From a virus, in IMG/VR virus record IMGVR_UViG_3300035156_000206, positions 62,001 to 126,000 of that record: DNA of 64,000 nt. One strand, written 5' to 3'. The position numbers and the translations under genes were made by a program. Shown here piece by piece: positions 1-6,910 of the stretch. How positions within the stretch are numbered: position 1 is the stretch's first letter; each line of letters begins with the position of its first letter. The notes beneath the pieces were generated by a model. It did not search any database. It had not been told where the DNA came from and worked only from the letters and a program-made list of their open reading frames with translations.

Positions 1-186
1 TGGAACCTACCGTCGTGGAAGGCAGCAATGAACTTCCATGCTGATTACGTGAACAAACACAACATCGGCATTGTAAAGATTCACAACCGTGTGGTTGTGA
101 CTGAGATGAGCAAGAACGCAAACAGGCCTACACGCAGACAACGCATCAACCTGGCACTTGCTCGTACGAAATACCCTTTGCGATAG
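1..186 (+). CDS. C-terminal fragment of an unidentified phage protein
   Basis: The window opens inside a reading frame that runs from base 1 to a TAG at 184-186, giving 61 residues of C-terminus. The fragment is basic (KNANRPTRRQR near the end) and begins with WNLPSW. I do not recognise a family. It lies 38 bases upstream of nadV on the same strand, so it could be part of the same transcription unit, but the N-terminus is outside the window and function cannot be judged. Confidence 0.6.
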   Translation, partial: WNLPSWKAAMNFHADYVNKHNIGIVKIHNRVVVTEMSKNANRPTRRQRINLALARTKYPLR

Positions 187-224
187 ACGCACTGGGCCTA
201 CCAATTTGTTAAAGGAGTTTTAAC

Positions 225-1862
225 ATGAACACCATCGAAACCAAAATGAACACCATTGCAGCATCAGTCCGTCACGGATTTGAATCCATTCAAGACCAAA
301 TCCAATCACTGCGCGGTGCATTGACAAGCGACTACAACGTTGCTCTTGATACCGATAGCTACAAACCATCGCACTTCCTGCAGTACCCGCCTAACACGGA
401 ATACGTGTTCTCGTACGTCGAAGCTCGTGGATCGAGCGACAAGCCGTCGTCGAAGATCATGAAGTCCTTGGAAAACTACCTAACGCCAGAGATGCTGAAG
501 CTGTTCAAGGCAGAGAATACCACTCAGCCATTCAACTTCACACTGATGTTCGGTCTCCAGTACATCAACAAAATGTACCTGAGCAAGCGCGTCACCAAAG
601 AAATGGTCGATTACGCTGCCAAGGAATGGAAAGCTCACGGCGAGCCATTCAACTACGACGGTTGGATGTACATTGTCAATGAGCTGGAAGGCAAGTTGCC
701 AGTTCGCATTCGTGCAGCCAAAGAGGGAGCCATCATCCCTCTCAAGAACGCGCTGATCACAGTTGAGAACACCGATCCCAAATGCTTCTGGCTGACTTCG
801 TACATTGAGCCAGCAATCCTCCGCGTATGGTATGGCATCACTGTTGGTACACTCAGTTGGACCATCAAGCAGATCATTGCTGCATACCTGCGCAAGAGCT
901 CAGATACCATGGATGGCCTGCTATTCAAGCTGCACGACTTCGGCTCACGTGGCGTCAGCTCGTACGAAAGTGCGGGCATTGGTGGTGCTGCTCACTTGGT
1001 CAACTTCATGGGCAGTGACACAATGCGTGCCATCCAGGTGCTGAAAGAGATCTACAATGTGGGCGAGGATGAAATGCCTGCATACTCGATCCCAGCTGGT
1101 GAACACAGTTCGTTCACTTCATGGCGCAAGGAATTCGAGAAAGAAGCTTACCGCAACATGATCGTCCAGTTTGGTAAGCCAGGCGCCTTGTTTGCTGCAG
1201 TGTCTGACTCGTACGACATCTTCAATGCAGTCGACAATATCTGGGGCAAAGAGCTGAAAGACGAACTGATTGCATCCGGTGCCACCGCAGTCATTCGCCC
1301 TGACAGTGGCGAACCAAAGGACATCGTCCTCAAAGTTGTGCAACTGCTGGACAAGAACTTCGGTTCGACCATCAACAGCAAGGGATACAAAGTGTTGCAC
1401 CCTTCAGTGCGTGTCATCCAAGGGGATGGCATTAACCTGGATAGCGTTAGCGAAATCTACGACACGCTGCTGGCTGCTGGCTATAGTGCAGACAACGTCG
1501 CCCTGGGAATGGGTGGTGGACTGCTGCAAATGGTCAATCGTGACACATTGCAGTTCGCAATGAAGTGCTCGGCTGCAAAGGTTGCTGGCGAATGGGTTGA
1601 CGTATACAAAGACCCAATCACCGACAGTGGCAAGCGCAGCAAGCGTGGCCGTGTTGGTCTGTTCCAGAACACGGTAACCAGCGAATATGCCACCATTCGC
1701 CTGGATGAAGTCACAGAGCTGAATGGAGAATTCGAGCACAAGGGCGAGATCTACATCGATGCGATGGACACCGTATTTGAGAATGGTGAAGTGCTTGTCG
1801 ATGAAAAGCTGGATGTCATCCGGGCACGATCGAACGATCACTACTTTATCGTCAGCCGTTAA
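225..1862 (+). CDS. nadV: Nicotinamide phosphoribosyltransferase (NAMPT/NadV)
   Basis: Converts nicotinamide and PRPP to nicotinamide mononucleotide, the first step of NAD salvage. Visible family motifs: DTDSYKPSH (42-50), DFGSRGVSS (238-246), AGEHSS with the expected catalytic His294, SDSYDIFNAVDNIWG (327-341), RPDSGEP (358-364) and GMGGGLLQ (428-435). At 545 residues it is slightly longer than the usual 460-500 because of a 37-residue N-terminal extension. The ATG at 225 has a strong AAGGAG site 8 bases upstream; an internal ATG at 246 is a weaker alternative. It is followed by a terminator. NAD kinase lies 0.7 kb downstream and an NAD-dependent ligase further on, so this phage invests in NAD supply. 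No adenylyltransferase (NadM/NMNAT) is seen in the window. Confidence 0.96.
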   Translation: MNTIETKMNTIAASVRHGFESIQDQIQSLRGALTSDYNVALDTDSYKPSHFLQYPPNTEYVFSYVEARGSSDKPSSKIMKSLENYLTPEMLKLFKAENTTQPFNFTLMFGLQYINKMYLSKRVTKEMVDYAAKEWKAHGEPFNYDGWMYIVNELEGKLPVRIRAAKEGAIIPLKNALITVENTDPKCFWLTSYIEPAILRVWYGITVGTLSWTIKQIIAAYLRKSSDTMDGLLFKLHDFGSRGVSSYESAGIGGAAHLVNFMGSDTMRAIQVLKEIYNVGEDEMPAYSIPAGEHSSFTSWRKEFEKEAYRNMIVQFGKPGALFAAVSDSYDIFNAVDNIWGKELKDELIASGATAVIRPDSGEPKDIVLKVVQLLDKNFGSTINSKGYKVLHPSVRVIQGDGINLDSVSEIYDTLLAAGYSADNVALGMGGGLLQMVNRDTLQFAMKCSAAKVAGEWVDVYKDPITDSGKRSKRGRVGLFQNTVTSEYATIRLDEVTELNGEFEHKGEIYIDAMDTVFENGEVLVDEKLDVIRARSNDHYFIVSR

Positions 1863-1867
1863 GAACC

Positions 1868-1893
1868 AGAGAGCCCGCAAGGGCTCTCTTTTT
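1868..1893 (+). terminator. Rho-independent terminator after nadV
   Basis: A perfect 9-bp stem, AGAGAGCCC (1868-1876) with GGGCTCTCT (1881-1889), has a GCAA loop and runs into a T tract. It starts 6 bases after the nadV stop. Confidence 0.93.
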
Positions 1894-1906
1894 ATCTGGA
1901 GCTCCC

Positions 1907-2059
1907 ATGCTATCCTTTCTTGGTAATATTGCTGGACTGTTGTGTTTGATGATTTTTATGTTTACAATCTTTCCTGCGATCACTATATTACAGATGACAT
2001 ACGTTTTCCTGTTCTATGCATGGGAAGAGATCGAATACTACTGGCGCAAGTACACCTAA
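1907..2059 (+). CDS. Small single-span membrane protein
   Basis: Encodes 50 residues. Most of it (about residues 4-38) is hydrophobic, with one or two possible membrane segments, followed by a charged aromatic tail (EEIEYYWRKYT). The ATG at 1907 has TGGAG six bases upstream and the frame closes with TAA at 2057-2059, just before the next membrane-protein gene. There is no recognisable family. Size and position suggest one of the small inner-membrane proteins common in T4-like early regions. It would be missed by a 60-residue cutoff. Confidence 0.7.
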   Translation: MLSFLGNIAGLLCLMIFMFTIFPAITILQMTYVFLFYAWEEIEYYWRKYT

Positions 2060-2075
2060 CTAACTGGACACAAAA

Positions 2076-2543
2076 ATGAAGCCTTTTAAAATCTCCGAGA
2101 CCTCCTGGCACTACCGACTCACCCTGCAATTCTACAGGGACACTAACCGATGCTACGACTTCTGCTCATACGCGCGGCGGGTGTTCTGGTCTATCCTGAT
2201 CGCCACCGTATTCCTAGTCATTGGGTTGTACCTGTTGTTCTGCCCACTTGACCTCGGTTACTTCATCTACCTCCAAATTACCGAAGGCGGGTACAAACCA
2301 GGTGGGCCAGCATTGATTGCAATGGTCGTGCTTATTTTAGGTACGATCATATTCACTTTTAATTACCTGTACGATCGGCACAGGATCTGGAAGAATGACA
2401 GGGCTAACAAGAAGTACGCGCAGGCAATGAAAGCACGAGGTGAGCATGTAGTGCCTGTACCAAAAGAGCCAGGCTTCTTGTCTACATGGTACAGCACATA
2501 TCGTGGCAAGTTCTGCATGAACATCGAATACACATCGGAGTAA
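2076..2543 (+). CDS. Two-span membrane protein of unknown function
   Basis: Encodes 155 residues with two clear membrane segments: about 38-60 (FWSILIATVFLVIGLYLLF) and about 80-102 (ALIAMVVLILGTIIFTF). A basic cytoplasmic-type tail follows (YDRHRIWKNDRANKK). It lies between another small membrane protein and NAD kinase, 4 bases from the latter, so the three are probably co-transcribed. No family is recognised. Confidence 0.75.
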   Translation: MKPFKISETSWHYRLTLQFYRDTNRCYDFCSYARRVFWSILIATVFLVIGLYLLFCPLDLGYFIYLQITEGGYKPGGPALIAMVVLILGTIIFTFNYLYDRHRIWKNDRANKKYAQAMKARGEHVVPVPKEPGFLSTWYSTYRGKFCMNIEYTSE

Positions 2544-2547
2544 CACC

Positions 2548-3381
2548 ATGATCAAATCTTTTTACATCGTCAGGAAACTGAACGGTCCTTCCTCAGATGC
2601 TGTTGAATCGGTAGTCTCGGACATTGAGCGGTTCGCCGATAAGCATGACATCGACTTGGCAGATGACCTTTTGGATTGCACCGAGGATACGCTATTCATT
2701 GCAATCGGTGGCGACGGCACTGTCATCCACGCTGCTAAGCTGGCTTTGGATCACTCTGCCTCGGTGCTCGGGTTCAATCTGGGCAAGGTTGGCTTCTTGG
2801 CCGACTTTGAGACCAAGAACGTAGCTGCCACACTGCATGCTGCGTACGAAGGGCTGTTAGCCGAAGACGAACGCACTGTAATTGAGATCAAGGCGGGAGA
2901 GTTTTCATATCTCGCCCTCAATGACTTTGTGCTGTCTGCCAAGTTTTCAGACACCACACTGTCATATGACCTGTTTGTTGATCAGCACTTTGCTGGATCA
3001 CACACCGCAAATGGCGTGATCGTGTCCACTCCCACCGGTTCAACTGCATATGCTTTGTCAGTTGGTGGCTCGATCATCATGCCTACAGGCGCGGACGTAC
3101 TTCAAGTTGTGCCAATTGCAGCACAAACGTTGACATCCCGGCCACTGATCGTGCCAGCTGAACCCGGTGTATCGATCAAATTCCCGTACAGTTCCAACCG
3201 GCCAGTTACACTTCGAGCAGATGGCCAACAAGTTCGAGAGTATGGTGCCGATGGTAGTTGTGATCAGACGTACTATGATACCATTACCATTTCTCCATTG
3301 TTCAAGAAGGTCAAGCTGCTGCATCACGACAACTGGAACCACTTCGATGTGCTGAACAAAAAGCTCAACTGGAACAAGTGA
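2548..3381 (+). CDS. nadK: NAD kinase (ATP-NAD kinase family)
   Basis: Phosphorylates NAD to NADP. The 277-residue protein shows the diagnostic GGDGT loop at 54-58 (AIGGDGTVIHAAK), GFNLGKVGFLADF (75-87), the ND dipeptide of the NE/D motif in LALNDFVLS (122-130), and the strongly conserved TPTGSTAYALS (161-171). Length is normal for bacterial NadK (about 270-300). It overlaps the next gene at TGATG and lies downstream of nadV. In the phage it may replenish NADP for nucleotide reduction (NrdAB, ThyA/DHFR) or shield the NAD pool from NAD-depleting defences; that role is inference. Confidence 0.95.
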   Translation: MIKSFYIVRKLNGPSSDAVESVVSDIERFADKHDIDLADDLLDCTEDTLFIAIGGDGTVIHAAKLALDHSASVLGFNLGKVGFLADFETKNVAATLHAAYEGLLAEDERTVIEIKAGEFSYLALNDFVLSAKFSDTTLSYDLFVDQHFAGSHTANGVIVSTPTGSTAYALSVGGSIIMPTGADVLQVVPIAAQTLTSRPLIVPAEPGVSIKFPYSSNRPVTLRADGQQVREYGADGSCDQTYYDTITISPLFKKVKLLHHDNWNHFDVLNKKLNWNK

Positions 3382-4352
3382 TGGATATCATTGATGAACG
3401 CATCTCCTCCCTGATCAACCTGAGCCGAGAGTTTCAGCTTGAGTTGACACAAAGTATTACTGAGCACGGTGATCGGGAACGGTTAGCACGTGCACAGAGA
3501 GCAACCACGATTGGAGTGGAGATAGAAGTGCGGTTTAGTTCGTACTTCCCTGGCTTGTTCAAGCAGTTCGGGTTGGACGAACATTCGTATGAGTCGTTAT
3601 CGGCATACGACAAGTCCAGGCTAACACTCCTCACAAATGAAGCAGAACAGCCACTGCAGAAGAACCTCAAGCGGACCGTTCTTTGTGGTGTACCTAAAGG
3701 GAAGGACCGTTACTGGGAATTTGCCAATCGTCCCACATACCATCCGTACACCTTATCAGAAGAGGTGTTTCTGCTGAAGCGTGCTAATCTGATACCGTAC
3801 AATCAAAAGCACTCGCTCCATATCACCGTGGGTGGACTTCCATTTGGCACGGATGCAGGGATCCTCCTAATGATATTGGAAATGCTTGGATACACGTCTA
3901 AAGAGCGTTTGTTGAGTGGCATCAATCCGGATAAAGCTATCAGTTGGGGACGGAAGGGTCGAGGCGGGATGCGTAGGCGTACCACTGACTTGGAATTTGG
4001 GTACACGGAAGCGGTGGAGCTACGGACTTTAGAGATGCCTAAGGACCATGCTCGGTTTGAAGAATTGTTGTACATCACCTGGTTCCTGGCTGAAACGATT
4101 CGTAGGCCTGATCTTCGTGACTCGTGGCGCGCGGTAAGAAGGGTGGCAGTAGAGCTGGCGGACGCTTACAACATTGATGCCTCATGTAATTGGGGTCCCG
4201 GCTTTGAAAATGTTGACAAATGGACTAAACTAGCAGATAGTATCACCTCTATGGATAATACCCCATTGTGGCGAGTGGTCAAAGAAGTGATCAACTACCA
4301 GGATAAACTTTCATCCAAAAACTACTACCTGCGAGACTCAATCTCCTGGTAG
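3381..4352 (+). CDS. Amidoligase-like protein (COOH-NH2 ligase fold, tentative)
   Basis: Encodes 323 residues from the ATG that overlaps the nadK stop (TGATG); a GTG one codon earlier is possible. Elements in the order expected of the glutamine-synthetase-fold amidoligase family are visible: TIGVEIEVRFSS (about 42-53), YWEFANRPTYHP (about 111-122), HSLHITVGG (about 142-150) and AVELRTLEM (about 208-216). That matches the family's GxEiE, WElxsxP, HvHixxG and vExR strands. If correct, it would form an amide or isopeptide bond using ATP. Translation coupling to nadK suggests a shared context, but the substrate is unknown. The assignment is from motif pattern only. Confidence 0.45.
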   Translation: MDIIDERISSLINLSREFQLELTQSITEHGDRERLARAQRATTIGVEIEVRFSSYFPGLFKQFGLDEHSYESLSAYDKSRLTLLTNEAEQPLQKNLKRTVLCGVPKGKDRYWEFANRPTYHPYTLSEEVFLLKRANLIPYNQKHSLHITVGGLPFGTDAGILLMILEMLGYTSKERLLSGINPDKAISWGRKGRGGMRRRTTDLEFGYTEAVELRTLEMPKDHARFEELLYITWFLAETIRRPDLRDSWRAVRRVAVELADAYNIDASCNWGPGFENVDKWTKLADSITSMDNTPLWRVVKEVINYQDKLSSKNYYLRDSISW

Positions 4353-4383
4353 TTTCAAATACACATATTCATAAGGATATACT

Positions 4384-5103
4384 ATGTCATTCAAAGATAA
4401 ACTCGCACAAGCAGCAACCCTCGCTGAGGGCCTACTCGATAGCGTCAAAAAGGCTTTCCCAGAAGCCGCGGCTGAAGTAGCCGAAAACACCACTGGCCTG
4501 CTGGAAGAAATGAAGACCGAACTGACGGAAGTGGTTCAAGTCACAAAAGAGCGTGCCGACTTCATTCTCGAATCGGTACAGAAGGCTTGGCCTTTCCCAA
4601 CCAGCACGGGCCGCCAGTTCGGGGAAGATATGACCGAGCCAGAAGCACCAGTTGCTGCTGCAGCCAAGGCACCACTCGATCACTTCCAGCTGTTCCGCCA
4701 CGTACGCGATGGTTCAGTCGTTGAAGGTCGTGGCATCACATCGCCACATGGTGGCCTGTCGTTCTACATCGACGTGAAACACAAGCCAGAGCCTGTGATC
4801 GAGTTCGCCACGTGCGTACAAGGTCTGGATCGCAACTTCCAGTACCGACTGGGCCGCAACGTATCACGAGGTCGCTTTGTTGCTGGCCAAACGATCACAG
4901 CAAAGTACGACCCGAATCTGTCACTGCTGTCGAACATCCAAGCTGCACTGGATGATGTATCGGCTCGTGCCACTACTGATCTGGGCTTCCGCAAGGCAAT
5001 GCTGGAACTCAAAGTCGATCCCGTCATGGTGCAGACTGCAAGCAATATGCTGCGCGTGTTTATGGAGTCGCTGCCACGTGAATACCCAGGCGATCCAAAG
5101 TAA
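4384..5103 (+). CDS. Conserved phage protein of unknown function
   Basis: Encodes 239 residues. The N-terminal 70 residues are helical, charged and alanine-rich (likely coiled coil: AEVAENTTGLLEEMKTELTE). An alanine/proline linker (EAPVAAAAKAP, about 85-95) leads to a compact C-terminal domain of about 140 residues without a motif I recognise. ATG at 4384 follows AAGGA spaced 7 bases. The stop overlaps the next start (TAATG), so it heads a short operon of three. Confidence 0.6.
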   Translation: MSFKDKLAQAATLAEGLLDSVKKAFPEAAAEVAENTTGLLEEMKTELTEVVQVTKERADFILESVQKAWPFPTSTGRQFGEDMTEPEAPVAAAAKAPLDHFQLFRHVRDGSVVEGRGITSPHGGLSFYIDVKHKPEPVIEFATCVQGLDRNFQYRLGRNVSRGRFVAGQTITAKYDPNLSLLSNIQAALDDVSARATTDLGFRKAMLELKVDPVMVQTASNMLRVFMESLPREYPGDPK

Positions 5104-5285
5104 TGTTTGATCCTGACAAGCTGCATTTGCTGACTGACGATATGTTGGAAGATATTGGGTTGTGTTTGCGCGACGCAATGTCTAACTACCACGGCAGTCT
5201 CGATACTCCCGACTATGCGGTCCGGGTCGCAAAGCTGGTATGCAAATTGCCACAAGGAAAGAAGGATGACCTACTGGACAGCTGA
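5103..5285 (+). CDS. Small acidic protein of unknown function
   Basis: Encodes 60 residues, beginning MFDPDKLHLLTDDMLEDIG. Its ATG shares an A with the upstream TAA (TAATG), typical of translational coupling, and its 3' end overlaps the next gene by 20 bases. It appears helical with many Asp and Leu residues. No family is recognised. Confidence 0.6.
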   Translation: MFDPDKLHLLTDDMLEDIGLCLRDAMSNYHGSLDTPDYAVRVAKLVCKLPQGKKDDLLDS

Positions 5286-5409
5286 GCAGATTGAGGATTT
5301 TCGCAAATGGCACGAGAATCGTCTGAAGGAGTTGCGCTATCCTGAAGAGATTGAGCGCAAGTTGCGAAACGATCGGGAGAAGTGGTTCCCCAGAACGTCA
5401 AGGAACTAA
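5266..5409 (+). CDS. Small charged helical protein
   Basis: Encodes 47 residues (starts MTYWTAEQIEDFRKWHENR). The ATG at 5266 is preceded by AGGAAAGAAGG and overlaps the upstream gene by 20 bases in another frame. A longer frame opens at 5155, but this start has the ribosome site and gives the compact arrangement seen throughout. Highly charged, mostly helical, probably cytoplasmic. It ends just before a strong terminator. Confidence 0.55.
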   Translation: MTYWTAEQIEDFRKWHENRLKELRYPEEIERKLRNDREKWFPRTSRN

Positions 5410-5430
5410 ACAATTTAACTGTTGCACCTA

Positions 5431-5468
5431 AACGTGGATCAATGTGATAATTGATCCACGTTTTCTTT
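5431..5468 (+). terminator. Strong rho-independent terminator
   Basis: A perfect 13-bp stem, AACGTGGATCAAT (5431-5443) with ATTGATCCACGTT (5450-5462), has a six-base loop and is followed by TTCTTTT. It separates the 4384-5409 operon from the next gene, whose ATG follows within 10 bases. Confidence 0.95.
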
Positions 5469-5469
5469 T

Positions 5470-5874
5470 ATGGAGCACAGATTGGATAGTAACACAAAAA
5501 TAATCGCTACGGCCGACGAGGTCAACCAAAATGGTCGAAGGTACCTCCACTCAACTCTCGTTGAGATAGTGAACAGCCATGGCATGCGGGAAGTAATGGG
5601 AATGATTGACTCAGGAGGCACATCCCCATCATTCTCCGTTGACATCTCTCGTGTTTCTCACATTGTAAATAACCTTCGGATGGAAGGCAACCATCTCGTT
5701 GGTGACGTGAAGGTAATTCGTTCACCAGCTGGCGACATGCTCAACTCCCTGATGACAGCAAACGTCGATGTGCAATACACTCTATCAGGGTGTGGCAACG
5801 TCGAGATGATTGATGGCATCCGAACCATCACCAATTACCAACTTCGCAGTATTGATGTATCACCACTCAAATAG
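5470..5874 (+). CDS. Prohead-protease (gp21/S77)-like protein, probably catalytically degenerate
   Basis: Encodes 134 residues that follow the T4 gp21 protease fold in order: NQNGRRYLHSTL (19-30, like NxNGRxYPxxvL), VDISRVSHIVNNLRMEGN (57-74), LVGDVKVIRSPAGDML (76-91) and the segment where gp21 carries its catalytic serine. In active members a His lies in a GxxxHP turn and the Ser in SSRG. Here the corresponding places read GMIDSGG (44-50, no His) and TLSGCG (104-109, a Ser but no Arg). It is shorter than gp21 (about 210) and sits among early genes, not in the head cluster. Loss of catalysis is inferred by eye. Confidence 0.6.
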   Translation: MEHRLDSNTKIIATADEVNQNGRRYLHSTLVEIVNSHGMREVMGMIDSGGTSPSFSVDISRVSHIVNNLRMEGNHLVGDVKVIRSPAGDMLNSLMTANVDVQYTLSGCGNVEMIDGIRTITNYQLRSIDVSPLK

Positions 5875-5881
5875 GAACTAA

Positions 5882-6106
5882 ATGGATAACCAACACCAAA
5901 AAATCAAGGGATACCGTGAACTCTCACAGGTAGAAATCGACGCTATGAACATCATCAAGGAACATGGCGTCAAGCTGGGCGTACTAATTGACAACCTCGA
6001 GATGATTGAGGGAATCGATAAGCGCTGGCTGGCCATGGCAAAGAGTGACCTGCAAAAAGGCATCATGTTTGCTGTTCGCTCTGTTGCCCAACCAACTACA
6101 TTCTAA
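5882..6106 (+). CDS. acb2: Acb2/Tad1-type cyclic-nucleotide sponge (anti-CBASS/anti-Thoeris)
   Basis: Encodes 74 residues with the hallmark pattern of the Acb2/Tad1 helical-hairpin family. KIKGYRELSQVEIDAMN (8-24) is followed by a second helix, RWLAMAKSDLQKGIMFAVRSVAQ, and the invariant C-terminus QPTTF. Family members form oligomers that sequester cyclic di-/trinucleotides and some gcADPR signals, blocking CBASS or Thoeris effectors. ATG at 5882 lies 7 bases after the previous stop, and the stop abuts the next ATG. Which ligand this one binds cannot be read from sequence. It is encoded in the same genome as an Acb1-type enzyme (32240-32755). Confidence 0.82.
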   Translation: MDNQHQKIKGYRELSQVEIDAMNIIKEHGVKLGVLIDNLEMIEGIDKRWLAMAKSDLQKGIMFAVRSVAQPTTF

Positions 6107-6361
6107 ATGAAGGACCCCATGCAACTCAATCACATTTGGGGATCCACGGATGGGTTAGTTCGCTACGATGAGTCAGCGGGTGCTGGCCAGAAGTATGTAC
6201 AGATTACTGAAATTGTAGTACCTACTGAATACGACAAGCAGCAGTTGCTTCTTGCATTCCGGTACATCCATGATCTCAAAGAAGCTGACAGTGACTTGAT
6301 GGCAGTGAATACGATCATGCATCTGTATACCTGTCCTGATATGATCAAGGTGGCTGGATAA
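6107..6361 (+). CDS. Small protein of unknown function
   Basis: Encodes 84 residues, starting directly after the TAA of the sponge gene and ending in an overlap (TAATG) with the next start. Mixed alpha/beta composition, no membrane segment, no known motif. Tight coupling places it in the same early operon as the putative anti-CBASS gene, so a counter-defence role is possible but unsupported. Confidence 0.6.
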   Translation: MKDPMQLNHIWGSTDGLVRYDESAGAGQKYVQITEIVVPTEYDKQQLLLAFRYIHDLKEADSDLMAVNTIMHLYTCPDMIKVAG

Positions 6362-6585
6362 TGCCATTCATCCCATTTGTAGATGCCAAAGCAAAACCAC
6401 ACGAGCTCAGAGTAGCGGCTGAGCATGTGGAGACGGCGAAAATGGTCATGAAGAATCAGCTGTTAGAGATTCTTCTTGACTACCTATTGGGGAAACCCAA
6501 CAACGAACAGACAGCATATGAAGCTGACCAGATCACCATGCAGTATTGGAAAGACCTGGTAACAAGAGGAGGTATCGAATGGTAG
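6361..6585 (+). CDS. Small helical protein of unknown function
   Basis: Encodes 74 residues, ATG overlapping the upstream stop. Predicted largely helical (HELRVAAEHVETAKMVMKNQLLEILLDYLLG). It overlaps the next gene by 7 bases. No family recognised. Confidence 0.6.
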   Translation: MPFIPFVDAKAKPHELRVAAEHVETAKMVMKNQLLEILLDYLLGKPNNEQTAYEADQITMQYWKDLVTRGGIEW

Positions 6586-6842
6586 TACTAAAAAAGATCG
6601 AGATTCGTCAGGTATTCAACCCTGACAATGGCGACGATGAAGGGTTTGGTGGCGATTACATCAAAGTGCAAGTGTTGATCGATCACGTGGTAGTTCAGAC
6701 GTATGGGGACTATTACCATGACAAGGGTGATTCCAAGGCCGAAGCATTTGTTCATGGTTATATTTACGCAATTCTGGGTTCAGATGACCGGACGAAATAC
6801 ACTGTTGAACGCACTTACGGATTAGATCGAACTGGGACCTAA
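6579..6842 (+). CDS. Small acidic protein of unknown function
   Basis: Encodes 87 residues from the ATG at 6579, which has an excellent AGGAGG site (AGAGGAGGTATCG). An upstream in-frame ATG at 6546 lacks such a site. It looks like a compact beta-rich domain (KIEIRQVF, YIKVQVLIDHVVVQTYGDYY). Last gene of the 5.9-6.8 kb cluster; a promoter follows. Confidence 0.6.
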   Translation: MVVLKKIEIRQVFNPDNGDDEGFGGDYIKVQVLIDHVVVQTYGDYYHDKGDSKAEAFVHGYIYAILGSDDRTKYTVERTYGLDRTGT

Positions 6843-6849
6843 AAAGTTG

Positions 6850-6878
6850 TTGACGTACAACTGAAACAACAGGATGAT
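6850..6878 (+). promoter_or_regulatory. Sigma70-like promoter upstream of rnlA
   Basis: TTGACG (6850-6855), 17-bp spacer, GATGAT (6873-6878), about 30 bases before the rnlA start. The -10 is poor but the -35 and position fit the other promoters of this genome. Confidence 0.5.
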
Positions 6879-6910
6879 ATGCTCTGTTACTAACACGGAG
6901 CATATCAACC

